A DNA stretch of 64,000 nucleotides from Vicingus serpentipes (GTDB lineage: Bacteria > Bacteroidota > Bacteroidia > Flavobacteriales_E > Vicingaceae), in assembly GCF_007993035.1 (NCBI RefSeq), contig NZ_VOOS01000002.1, positions 186,001 through 250,000 on the forward strand, given 5' to 3'. Every line of letters starts with the position of its first letter. Position 1 is the first letter of the stretch. Below are positions 37,201-44,499 of the stretch, piece by piece. Below the pieces are notes generated by a model. That model saw only the letters and a list, made by a program, of their open reading frames with translations. It had not been told where the DNA came from and ran no database searches. A program made the translations under genes and the position numbers.

Positions 37201-37459
37201 CTCTTAAATCAAAGTCGAAAAGTTCTTCTTGTTCTAGTAAATATTTTCGAGCTGCTTTAGATGTATAAACCGCTAAATCTTTACCTCCAGTATAAAAATA
37301 GGTTTCGTATTGTTCAAATCGATAATATTTCCATTCAAACTCCTTAAATTGAACTCTGTTTTTACCAAACCCAACATTTGTTCCATTGTAAAACTGTGCT
37401 TGCAAAGTCCCTGATAGAGATATCAGGAAAAAAAGCACTACTGATAATTTTATATGAAT
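34238..37459 (-). CDS. TolB-like propeller plus surface-antigen (BamA-like) outer-membrane barrel protein
   Basis: About 1070 residues. A signal peptide ends in LQAQ. An N-terminal peptidase-MA-like region (about 25-280) is followed by a WD40/TolB-like propeller (about 290-510; SPNGEAFAYITDQMG, VFTSNRTND), a linker, and a C-terminal barrel domain (about 690 to the end) with bacterial surface antigen pattern, ending in PVFYLSLNLDI. The role is unknown; such proteins sit in the outer membrane. No ATG fits: GTG at 37438 gives a leader without basic residues, while ATT at 37459 gives a regular one (HIKLSVVLFFLISLS). I place the start at 37459 with doubt. Confidence 0.82.
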   Translation of the reverse strand: MHIKLSVVLFFLISLSGTLQAQFYNGTNVGFGKNRVQFKEFEWKYYRFEQYETYFYTGGKDLAVYTSKAARKYLLEQEELFDFDLRDKIQFIIYNKQSDFKQSNIGLGLENGEIAGLTQIMGSKVFIYFNGNHADFDRQIKEGIATVLVNQQVYGSSWTQVLKNSSLLSLPDWYLKGLSSYISNNWNPKIENEVRDGISSGKYVKFNRLNDQEAIIAGHSLWAYIAEVYGESVISNILYMTRITQSVDRGFLYVLGMNTKSLNEEWIAYYQHEFENYKSKPEQYQAFDQLKIKKRREYRQFKASPNGEAFAYITDQMGQYKLYVYYPSNDKSYKIYKREFKLNRINDKSYPVLAWHPASEVLAFVTEEKGLLLMHYFDINSGGIQEKPLFNLEKVLDFAYADDGKQMVLSALAKGQSDLYLYNVGANSQKPLTKDVFDDLNPKFIENSSQIVFTSNRTNDSLGYEPKGDELFNHFYDIWVLDYNSKKLTRVTETPKQSEIQPYGIDSALYYLGEKNNVYTRYYAVKDSFITHIDTSIHYYKFYDAKTSSVTNNRGLNEHTVNQTGKATEIVVDDYKYHLLFKDVNEKIDSINALNSNISDSLTQNKSIEKPIDNFILFNPIKLAPDSAVAEVNIDKYIFEKEKSKIQKNTVVIGGKDNLKDSVITEFKLPNQRNYNLSFFNDNSGIKLSNSFVNQEYQIFTGGPFTAPDVGGVMKLGVIDLFEDYRLFGGIRMSSGSREYFITYQNLVHRWDKEYTFMRTTADATNGFDVFGVTTNMLKYSSKYPFSEVASIQLTGGFRNDITVVKSIDRASLEAKNLNEYRGVFKAAYVFDNSLPKMLNIYYGTKFKLFAEYYQEALDDYDGVNGNMQVVGFDFRHSFKLSRELIWVNRIAASSSFGKEKLIYYLGSVDGWFDQASWADRFINQEDINPNINYRFQALASNLRGFPQNIRRGSNFAVINSEVRLPVFSYFIRRPIRSNFIRNFQVIGFTDAGMAWDGLDPFGKENRVTKDVLRDGPLTVTVYKDIYPIVGGYGFGIRSTVLGYFLRADWAWGVEDGVSKKRPVFYLSLNLDI

Positions 37460-37561
37460 ACTTTGAGTATTAATAACTATTGTTTTGAAACGATTCGTAA
37501 AAATAAAGATTTTATAGTGATTTACTCCTTCTAATTACTTTAATTAAAACCCTTTTAATAT

Positions 37562-37569
37562 TACTTTTG
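37562..37569 (+). promoter_or_regulatory. Candidate -7 element of the MBL hydrolase gene
   Basis: TACTTTTG, 22 bases before the ATG at 37592, fits TAnnTTTG; no TTG at the usual distance. Confidence 0.4.
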
Positions 37570-37591
37570 TTGTTTAAAAACAAGGCAAAAA

Positions 37592-38230
37592 ATGATAACT
37601 ATACACCACTTTACTTTTAACGGATTTCAGGAAAACACTTACCTTTTGTATGACGAAACAAAAGAATGTGTAATTATTGATCCGGGCTGCTACTCTAATA
37701 CCGAACAACAAGAATTAGTTGACTTCATTGAAAAAGAAGGCTTAAAACCTGTTAAGTTATTAAATACGCATTGCCATATCGACCATATTTTAGGTAACAA
37801 TTTTGTTTCAAAAACATTTAATATTGGGTTGGAAATGCATGAAAAAGACTTACCAACATTGCATACTACTACCGAATATGGTCATTTGTATGGCTTTACA
37901 GTTGATCAATCTCCTGAACCAACTAATTTCTTAAATGAAGGCGATATAATTTCTTTTGGAAACAGTACTTTAGACATTCTTTTTGTACCTGGACATGCTC
38001 CCGGACATATTGTTTTTGTTAATCATGAGCAAAAGTTTGCCATAAACGGAGATGTTTTATTTTATGGAAGCATTGGTAGAACCGATTTGCCTGGTGGTGA
38101 CCACCAAACATTAATAAATAGCATTAAAACCAAAATATTTGCTTTGCCTAACGACTTTACAATTTATACAGGTCATGGCCCGGCTACTACTATAGGATTT
38201 GAAAAAGCTAACAACCCTTTTTTACAATAA
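37592..38230 (+). CDS. MBL-fold metallohydrolase, glyoxalase II-like
   Basis: 212 residues. The metal motif is THCHIDHILGN (59-69; HxHxDH), with further ligands in PGHAPGHIVF (about 133-142) and GHGPATTIG (about 192-200) and a bridging Asp in AINGDVLF. This pattern fits the hydroxyacylglutathione-hydrolase-like group. The substrate in this organism could be another thioester, since Bacteroidota often lack glutathione. Cytosolic. Confidence 0.9.
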   Translation: MITIHHFTFNGFQENTYLLYDETKECVIIDPGCYSNTEQQELVDFIEKEGLKPVKLLNTHCHIDHILGNNFVSKTFNIGLEMHEKDLPTLHTTTEYGHLYGFTVDQSPEPTNFLNEGDIISFGNSTLDILFVPGHAPGHIVFVNHEQKFAINGDVLFYGSIGRTDLPGGDHQTLINSIKTKIFALPNDFTIYTGHGPATTIGFEKANNPFLQ

Positions 38231-38236
38231 ATATAG

Positions 38237-38779
38237 TTGAAAGAAGTTGGCAAAATAAGAGAGCAGAGTTACACTCCTAAAAAAGACAAATCAAGAAGAT
38301 TTATTACCCTTGCTATTTTTGCTTTTTTTGTAGGTACTTTTCTAATTATGGGATTTTTCCCTATTACTTTTATTAGTTTATTTACAACTTCAAAACTTAT
38401 CGTTTTATTTACGGTAATCGGATTTTTAATTCCATTAAAAATATACAGCAAATACTTTCATTTTATAAAATATGAAACCATAATATTTAATATTCTAGGT
38501 GTTGGTCCTTTTTTAACTGGCTTATTTTTATGCTTAAACTTTTTATTTACTTCAAATCTACAAACAGCTAAATATGAGTTCAATGGATTTAAAACAAATA
38601 GTAACACCGTCGACTTATTAATTATAGAAAACAAACCAGAACTACCCATTGAAGCTTTTAATTGTCCACCCGAAATTTTACATCAAATGAAAGGAAATAT
38701 TTTAAAAATCACTACTGGCGATGGACTGTTCGGTTTTGGAGTAATTAAAGACCGAGAAATTATTGCGAAAGATTATTAA
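38237..38779 (+). CDS. Hypothetical membrane protein
   Basis: 180 residues, unrecognised. A basic N-terminal tail (KKDKSRR) precedes about three membrane helices (about 22-46, 49-68 and 82-105). A soluble C-terminal part of about 70 residues (LLIIENKPELPIEAF, then GDGLFGFGVIKDREI) follows. It starts with TTG six bases after the MBL gene, so it may be co-transcribed with it. Its 3' end overlaps the convergent recX gene by 20 bases. Confidence 0.72.
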   Translation: MKEVGKIREQSYTPKKDKSRRFITLAIFAFFVGTFLIMGFFPITFISLFTTSKLIVLFTVIGFLIPLKIYSKYFHFIKYETIIFNILGVGPFLTGLFLCLNFLFTSNLQTAKYEFNGFKTNSNTVDLLIIENKPELPIEAFNCPPEILHQMKGNILKITTGDGLFGFGVIKDREIIAKDY

Positions 38780-39242
38780 TCTTCAACTCACTTACTACAA
38801 TTTCAGATTCATAGCCTTTAGAAAGAAGATAACGATATAGTTTATCTCTAAGTTCTAAATCGTCTTTTTGATTTAAAAGTGCTTTTTTCTTTTCAATTAA
38901 ATATTTGATTGTTTTTTTATAATCTTCTTCATCAATATCGCTCAAATTCTTCTCAACTTCAGCCCCTCTTATCTTTTTTTGGAGTAACCCAGCTTTAATT
39001 TTATTTCTTCCCCACTTTTTAATTAAAAACTTTCCTCTAACGTAGTCTTCAACATATCTATTTTCATTTAAAAAGTCTTGGTCTATTAATGCATCTATTA
39101 ATTTATCCCAATCTGATTTAGATAAACCCCAAGCCAAGAGTCGATTTTCAACATCTAAAACACAACGCTCTTGATAAACACAGTATCGCATAGCTTTTTC
39201 AAGCGCTTTTTGATAATCTATTTTTTTAGTTTTAATCTGCAT
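38760..39242 (-). CDS. recX: Regulatory protein RecX
   Basis: 160 residues, all helical, with the repeating three-helix units of RecX. ALEKAMRYCVYQERCVLDVE (about 14-33) and LIDQDFLNENRYVEDYVRGK (about 53-72) are family-like. RecX caps RecA filaments and tones down recombination and SOS induction; it may thus affect cleavage of the LexA-like repressor and UmuD of the 6-9 kb region. recA itself is not in the window. A TATTTTTG -7 element lies on the minus strand at 39265-39272. Confidence 0.88.
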   Translation of the reverse strand: MQIKTKKIDYQKALEKAMRYCVYQERCVLDVENRLLAWGLSKSDWDKLIDALIDQDFLNENRYVEDYVRGKFLIKKWGRNKIKAGLLQKKIRGAEVEKNLSDIDEEDYKKTIKYLIEKKKALLNQKDDLELRDKLYRYLLSKGYESEIVVSELKINNLSQ

Positions 39243-39250
39243 TAATACAC

Positions 39251-39258
39251 TAACTTTG
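39251..39258 (+). promoter_or_regulatory. Candidate -7 element of the MFS transporter gene
   Basis: TAACTTTG, 19 bases before the TTG start at 39278, in the 35-base gap to the divergent recX gene, whose own -7 candidate lies beside it. Confidence 0.4.
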
Positions 39259-39277
39259 TTCTCTCAAAAATAAACAA

Positions 39278-40558
39278 TTGAAAAACAAAAAAGCACTAAC
39301 CTTATTATTTACTGCTAATGCTATTTCTGGCTTTGCACAAGGTATAAGCATGTTAGCTATCCCTTGGTATTTTGCAGATGTTTTACACGATAGTGCTTCT
39401 TTTGGTATTATTTATTCTATCACAACTTTAGCCACACTTTTTTGGGGTTTATATTCAGGAACTCTAATCGATCGATTCCCTCGGAAAAATATTTTTTTAG
39501 CTTTATGTGCTTCAGGTTTTATTATTTTAACAACTGTAGCTAGTATTGGTTATTATTTAGGAGAAGTACCAACAATACTTGTTGCGCTTGTTTTTTGTGC
39601 AACCATATTTAATTACAATATGCACTACCCTAATCTTTATGCTTTTGGACAAGAAATAACCGAAAAAGAAAATTATGGAAAAACAAATTCCTTAATAGAA
39701 ATTATTGGACAATCTACCAGTGTATTATCAGGAGCTTTCGCCGCACTATTATTAACTGGAATCAATAATGAATTATTGAACAGTTTAGGATTAGACTTTA
39801 TAGCTGGATTAAGCATAAAACCTTGGAAACTCCATGAAATATTTTTACTTGATGCCTGCACATATGTAGTTGCTTTTTCACTTATTTGGTTTATAAAATA
39901 CACTCCTGTAAAACCTAAAATTATTGATACTGGGAGCATTGCAACTCGACTAAAACAAGGTCTTATATTTTTAAAAAAATATCCTTTATTATTTTACTTT
40001 GGAACTGCTTCATTTGCAATATTTGTTGTCCTTTTAATCCATGTTCATCAACTTATGCCTATTTATGTAAACAACCATTTAAAAGCTAGTGGAGGTATTT
40101 ATGCTATTGCTGAGATGACTTACGCTCTTGGAGCGCTATTAGCTGGTATTGGCATTAGATGGGTATTTAAAAACACTAATTCCGTTAAAGCAATTATTAT
40201 TTTAATGATTGCTAGTATTATTGCTTTTGAACTTTTGGTAGTTACCAAAAGCCCATACATATTATCTTTTGTTTGCTTTGTTTTAGGAATCTCAAATGCT
40301 GGATCACGAATATTAAGAATAACCTATCTATTTAATCACATTCCAAATCATATTATTGGTAGAACTGGTAGTGTTTTTCAAGCACTAAATATTTTATCTA
40401 GATTTCTTTTGATATCAATTTTTGCAATCCCTTTTTTCGGATTTAATAATAATATTATTTATGCATACATAATCGGAGGCTTATTCATTTTAGCATCCAT
40501 TATTCCTCTAACTATTTTTTATAAAAAGTTGATTTCTTTTAAAATAGATGAAGAATAA
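39278..40558 (+). CDS. MFS transporter
   Basis: 426 residues, about twelve membrane helices. The loop between helices 2 and 3 carries SGTLIDRFPRKN (about 60-71), the family motif GxxxDRxxRK. It most resembles drug/solute exporters of the MFS_1/enterobactin exporter type, but the substrate cannot be told. The start is TTG at 39278 (MKNKKALTLLF), directly after the divergent recX start region. An inverted repeat (40569-40585) follows the stop, without a T run. Confidence 0.88.
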   Translation: MKNKKALTLLFTANAISGFAQGISMLAIPWYFADVLHDSASFGIIYSITTLATLFWGLYSGTLIDRFPRKNIFLALCASGFIILTTVASIGYYLGEVPTILVALVFCATIFNYNMHYPNLYAFGQEITEKENYGKTNSLIEIIGQSTSVLSGAFAALLLTGINNELLNSLGLDFIAGLSIKPWKLHEIFLLDACTYVVAFSLIWFIKYTPVKPKIIDTGSIATRLKQGLIFLKKYPLLFYFGTASFAIFVVLLIHVHQLMPIYVNNHLKASGGIYAIAEMTYALGALLAGIGIRWVFKNTNSVKAIIILMIASIIAFELLVVTKSPYILSFVCFVLGISNAGSRILRITYLFNHIPNHIIGRTGSVFQALNILSRFLLISIFAIPFFGFNNNIIYAYIIGGLFILASIIPLTIFYKKLISFKIDEE

Positions 40559-40648
40559 AACTTTTCCTTTTAAGCTTTGCTTAAACCCTTGTTAAATAAA
40601 AGTCAAACTAGTAATTTAGAAACCTTAAATAAAACTGAAACTATCAAT

Positions 40649-42694
40649 ATGAAACTACAAAATTACGCTCAAGGCAGATGGGTTGAAGGAGCTGAAGAAG
40701 GAAAGCCTTTATTTAATGCACTTACAGGAGAACAAATTGCTACAGCATCAAGCAAAGGATTAGATTTTGCAGAAATGATGCACTATGCAAGAACTGTTGG
40801 TGGTCCAGCTCTTCGTAAAATGGATTTTCAGGAAAGAGGTTTAATGTTAAAAGCATTGGCTTTGCATTTAATTAGTCAAAAAAAGAAATTTTATACACTT
40901 AGTGCTGCTACTGGTGCAACAAAAGTTGATAGCTGGATTGATATTGAAGGTGGAATTGGAAACCTATTTGCAAACGCTAGCTTAAGAAGACAATTTGGTA
41001 ACGAAACATTTTATGTAGATGGAGATGTTGCTCCATTATCTAAAGAAGGTACTTTTATTGGTCATCATATAATGGTACCAAAACAAGGAGTTGCTATACA
41101 TATCAATGCTTTTAACTTCCCTATATGGGGAATGCTAGAAAAGATTGCTGTTAACTTTATGGCTGGAGTTCCTGCTATTGTAAAACCAGCAACCATTACC
41201 TCTTTCTTAACTGAATTAATGGTTAAAGAAATTATTGACTCTAAAATATTACCTGAAGGTGCTTTACAATTAATTTGTGGCTCCGCTAATGGAATTTTAG
41301 ACCATGTGCAAAGTCAAGACGTAGTTACCTTTACTGGTTCTGCTTCTACTGGACAAATGTTAAAGTCTCATCCTAAATTAATTGAAGAAGCTGTTCCTTT
41401 TAATATGGAAGCTGATTCATTAAATGCATCTATACTAGGAGAAGATGCTGTCCCTGGAACAGAAGAATTTGATTTATTCATCAAAGAAGTACAACGTGAA
41501 ATGACTGTAAAAGCTGGTCAGAAATGTACAGCTGTTAGAAGAATTATAGTTCCAGAAAATTTAGTAGAAGATGTACAAATAGCTCTAGGGCAACGTTTAG
41601 CTAAAACAACCATTGGTGACCCTTCTGTAGAAGGTGTTAGAATGGGTTCTTTAGCTGGACAAGAACAATTAAGAGAAGTAAAAGAAAAGGTTGAACTGTT
41701 AGCAAAAACTCAGGAAATGGTTTTTGGTGACATGGATAATTTTGAAGTAACTGGAGCGGATAAAAACAAAGGAGCATTTATGTCTCCTATCCTATTTTTA
41801 AATAATGATCCGTTTAATAATACCGATTGTCACAACATTGAAGCTTTTGGACCAGTTTCTACAATTATTCCTTACAAAAATTTAGAAGAAGCTATAGAAT
41901 TAGCTAAAATGGGTAAAGGTTCATTGGTTTGTTCTATTGTAACAAACGATGATAAAATTGCTAAAGAATTCGTCATGGGAGCTGCTGCAATGCATGGACG
42001 TATATTAATATTAAATGCAGCTTGTGCTAAAGAAAGTACTGGACATGGTTCTCCTCTCCCGCTATTAACTCATGGTGGTCCTGGTCGTGCAGGAGGTGGA
42101 GAAGAAATGGGTGGTAAACGTGGTGTAATGCATTATATGCAACGAACTGCAATTCAAGGTTCACCAACTATGCTTACTAAAATTACCAATCAATACCATT
42201 ATGGAGCAGAACAGTTAGAATTTGATAAACATGTTTTTCAGCGTTATTTTGAAGAAATCCAAATTGGAGAAACTGTAATAACAAGAAAGCATACTGTTTC
42301 AGAAACTGACATTATAAACTTTGCAAATGTGAGTGGAGATAATTTTTACGCTCATGTAGATGCTACTTCTTTAGAAGGAACAATATTTGAACGCAATGTT
42401 GCTCATGGTTATTGGGTATTATCTAAAGCTGCCGGTTTATTTGTTGATGGAAAAAAAGGACCTGTTTTATTAAATTATGGCTTGGACGAATGTAGATTTA
42501 CAAAACCTGTTTATCCAGGGATGACAATAGGAGTTCGATTTACAGCTAAAGAAAAAATTGCTCAAGAGAAAAAAGATGAGGATGATATCAAAAAGGGAAT
42601 TGTAAAATTCTTAGTTGATGTTTATGATGAAACTGGAGAAACGGTAGCTTTAGCGACCATTTTAACAATGGTTAAATTTAAAAATCAAGATTAA
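40649..42694 (+). CDS. paaZ: PaaZ-like bifunctional aldehyde dehydrogenase / MaoC hydratase
   Basis: 681 residues from the ATG at 40649. An in-frame TTG 24 codons upstream encodes a tail unlike the family and is not used. The N-terminal aldehyde dehydrogenase (about 1-520) has nucleophile Cys293 in AGQKCTAVRR; the C-terminal MaoC-type hydratase (about 545-681) has GDNFYAHVDATS. In phenylacetate breakdown PaaZ opens the oxepin-CoA ring and oxidises the resulting aldehyde. Only a VOC protein and an enoyl-CoA hydratase follow; paaABCE are not in the window. It could act on another CoA-ring or semialdehyde. Confidence 0.9.
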   Translation: MKLQNYAQGRWVEGAEEGKPLFNALTGEQIATASSKGLDFAEMMHYARTVGGPALRKMDFQERGLMLKALALHLISQKKKFYTLSAATGATKVDSWIDIEGGIGNLFANASLRRQFGNETFYVDGDVAPLSKEGTFIGHHIMVPKQGVAIHINAFNFPIWGMLEKIAVNFMAGVPAIVKPATITSFLTELMVKEIIDSKILPEGALQLICGSANGILDHVQSQDVVTFTGSASTGQMLKSHPKLIEEAVPFNMEADSLNASILGEDAVPGTEEFDLFIKEVQREMTVKAGQKCTAVRRIIVPENLVEDVQIALGQRLAKTTIGDPSVEGVRMGSLAGQEQLREVKEKVELLAKTQEMVFGDMDNFEVTGADKNKGAFMSPILFLNNDPFNNTDCHNIEAFGPVSTIIPYKNLEEAIELAKMGKGSLVCSIVTNDDKIAKEFVMGAAAMHGRILILNAACAKESTGHGSPLPLLTHGGPGRAGGGEEMGGKRGVMHYMQRTAIQGSPTMLTKITNQYHYGAEQLEFDKHVFQRYFEEIQIGETVITRKHTVSETDIINFANVSGDNFYAHVDATSLEGTIFERNVAHGYWVLSKAAGLFVDGKKGPVLLNYGLDECRFTKPVYPGMTIGVRFTAKEKIAQEKKDEDDIKKGIVKFLVDVYDETGETVALATILTMVKFKNQD

Positions 42695-42696
42695 TT

Positions 42697-43086
42697 ATGA
42701 GTTTAAATTCACTTACCCCTAACCTAATGGTTAACGATGTTGAAGAAACATTAGAATACTATACAGATTTATTAGGTTTTACTTTATTAAGAACTGTACC
42801 CGAAACTGGAAAATTAGATTGGGCTATGGTAAAACGTAATGATGTTCTTTTAATGTTTCAGTCAACTAAAAGTTTGACTAATTCAGTACCTAAACTAAAG
42901 TCTCAAAAGCCAGGAGGTGGATTAACTTTTTACATTAAAGTTGATAGAATTACTGAATTACATGAAGAACTATATAACAATGAAGTAGAAATTATTTCAG
43001 ATTTAGAAAGTACATTTTATGATACAATTGAATTTTCTATAGTTGACGTAAATGGCTATGTATTAACATTTTCTGAAGAAAAATAA
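42697..43086 (+). CDS. VOC family (glyoxalase/bleomycin-resistance-like) protein
   Basis: 129 residues with the paired beta-alpha-beta-beta-beta units of the vicinal-oxygen-chelate fold: LTPNLMVNDVEETLEYYTDL at 6-25 and GGGLTFYIKVDRITELHEEL at about 72-91. The metal-ligand positions of glyoxalase I are not all kept, so it may bind rather than convert its ligand. Located two bases after paaZ and twelve before the hydratase gene, probably in one transcript. Confidence 0.85.
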   Translation: MSLNSLTPNLMVNDVEETLEYYTDLLGFTLLRTVPETGKLDWAMVKRNDVLLMFQSTKSLTNSVPKLKSQKPGGGLTFYIKVDRITELHEELYNNEVEIISDLESTFYDTIEFSIVDVNGYVLTFSEEK

Positions 43087-43098
43087 AACGATAATAAA

Positions 43099-43872
43099 AT
43101 GACAACAGCAATAGAACAAGGAACAGTAGAATTTGTAATTAACGACAAAGGAATTGCAACTATTGAGTTTTACCATCCTATGAGTAATTCATTACCTGGC
43201 AAAGTTTTAAATAAATTAGCCAACACAATTACAGAAGTTGGCAACAATGATAAAGTAAAAGTTATTATTTTAAAATCGAAAGGTGATAGAGCTTTTTGTG
43301 CAGGTGCAAGTTTTGATGAATTAATTTCAATAAACGACTTAGAAACTGGAAAAGTCTTTTTCTCTGGTTTTGCTAATGTAATAAATGCTGCAAGGAAATG
43401 CCCTAAATTTATAATTGGCCGAGTGCAAGGAAAAGCTGTTGGAGGTGGTGTTGGCATGGCTAGTGCAGTTGATTTTTGTTACGCTACAAAGCATGCTTCA
43501 GTTAAGTTAAGTGAACTTGCAGTTGGTATTGGTCCTTTTGTAGTAGGACCAGCTGTTGAACGAAAAGTTGGTACATCTGCAATGAGTATGATGGCCATAA
43601 ATGCAACAGAATGGTATCCTGCTGATTGGGCAAAAGAAAAAGGTTTATATGCTGAAGTTTCTGAATCAATTGAAGAAATGGATGCTGCAATAGAAGTTTT
43701 AGCAAATAAATTGGCTTCTTCTAATCCTCAAGCAATGAGCATGCTTAAAAAAGTATTTTGGGAAGGAACTGAAAACTGGGATACTTTATTGGTTGAACGA
43801 GCTGCAATGAGTGGAGAATTAGTACTTTCTGAGTTTACACGAAATGCGATTAATGCTTTTAAGAAAAAATAG
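43099..43872 (+). CDS. Enoyl-CoA hydratase/isomerase family protein
   Basis: 257 residues of the crotonase fold. ILKSKGDRAFCAGASFDEL (about 56-74) and VQGKAVGGGVGMASAVDFCY (about 110-129) form the CoA-binding and oxyanion-hole segments. The usual second catalytic Glu region reads ELAVGIGPFVVGPAVER. Together with the PaaZ-like enzyme it may act in an aromatic-acid or fatty-acid CoA route (PaaF/PaaG type). Third gene of the paaZ-VOC-hydratase row, followed by a terminator. Confidence 0.9.
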   Translation: MTTAIEQGTVEFVINDKGIATIEFYHPMSNSLPGKVLNKLANTITEVGNNDKVKVIILKSKGDRAFCAGASFDELISINDLETGKVFFSGFANVINAARKCPKFIIGRVQGKAVGGGVGMASAVDFCYATKHASVKLSELAVGIGPFVVGPAVERKVGTSAMSMMAINATEWYPADWAKEKGLYAEVSESIEEMDAAIEVLANKLASSNPQAMSMLKKVFWEGTENWDTLLVERAAMSGELVLSEFTRNAINAFKKK

Positions 43873-43879
43873 TTCAATT

Positions 43880-43903
43880 ACTGATATTTATCAGTCCTTT
43901 TTA
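43880..43903 (+). terminator. Rho-independent terminator after the paaZ row
   Basis: ACTGATA and TATCAGT with a two-base centre (43880-43895), then CCTTTTT, a few bases after the hydratase stop. The stem is short and AT-rich. Confidence 0.65.
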
Positions 43904-43959
43904 TAATTATTAAATCGAACTTTATACTATATTAATAAACTAAAAAACGATAAATAATT

Positions 43960-44379
43960 ATGAGTCAAACAATAGAATTAAATCAAGGAGAAATAAAAGT
44001 TAATTTTTCATCGCCAACTTCGGGTAAAGTATCATTTGCTGATTTAGGATTAAGTGATACAGACTTAGTTTTTGAAAGTGGATTAGTAAGATTAGTTTTC
44101 GATTTTGAAGGTATTGGTGAGCATAGCTATTTTCAGATGCCAACAATTAGTATTAGTTATGCTGAAGAAATGGCGGAAACTCATTGGCAGTGTGATTTTA
44201 ACGAAGAAACTATCCTAGATAAAACTGATCATCACGGTCATTCTACAGTAATATTATTGAATAGAAATAAATTAAGTGAATTAGAACATCATCATAAAAA
44301 TGCATTAATTGTTCATGGTGAATTCCCTCAAGCTGTTCACATTTCTGCTAAAGATTCTTTCATTAATTTCTTTAAATAG
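43960..44379 (+). CDS. Hypothetical protein, His-rich
   Basis: 139 residues, unrecognised. No signal peptide or membrane helix. It seems beta-rich, with His-containing segments DKTDHHGHSTVIL (about 87-99) and LEHHHKNALIVHGEFPQAVH (about 108-127). It stands alone between two terminators. Codon use and base composition look like those of its neighbours. Confidence 0.75.
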   Translation: MSQTIELNQGEIKVNFSSPTSGKVSFADLGLSDTDLVFESGLVRLVFDFEGIGEHSYFQMPTISISYAEEMAETHWQCDFNEETILDKTDHHGHSTVILLNRNKLSELEHHHKNALIVHGEFPQAVHISAKDSFINFFK

Positions 44380-44401
44380 AAAACATTTAAATATCAATAT
44401 T

Positions 44402-44435
44402 AAAGAGGGGAACTTTTAGTTCCCCTCTTTTTTTA
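44402..44435 (+). terminator. Rho-independent terminator
   Basis: AAAGAGGGGAACT (44402-44414) and its complement (44418-44430) with a three-base loop and a T run; a strong hairpin after the His-rich hypothetical gene. Confidence 0.9.
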
Positions 44436-44474
44436 TACGACATATGCCCTATTCTATTTAAAATAACTTTAAAT

Positions 44475-44482
44475 TACTTTTG
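44475..44482 (+). promoter_or_regulatory. Candidate -7 element of the OmpA-family gene
   Basis: TACTTTTG, 17 bases before the ATG at 44500, fits TAnnTTTG. No TTG at the expected distance. Confidence 0.4.
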
Positions 44483-44499
44483 AATAAAAATCAAAGCAT

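Noticed and set aside
40569-40585. TTTAAGC-TTT-GCTTAAA hairpin after the MFS gene as a terminator
   Set aside because: Perfect seven-base stem but no T run follows; left unassigned.
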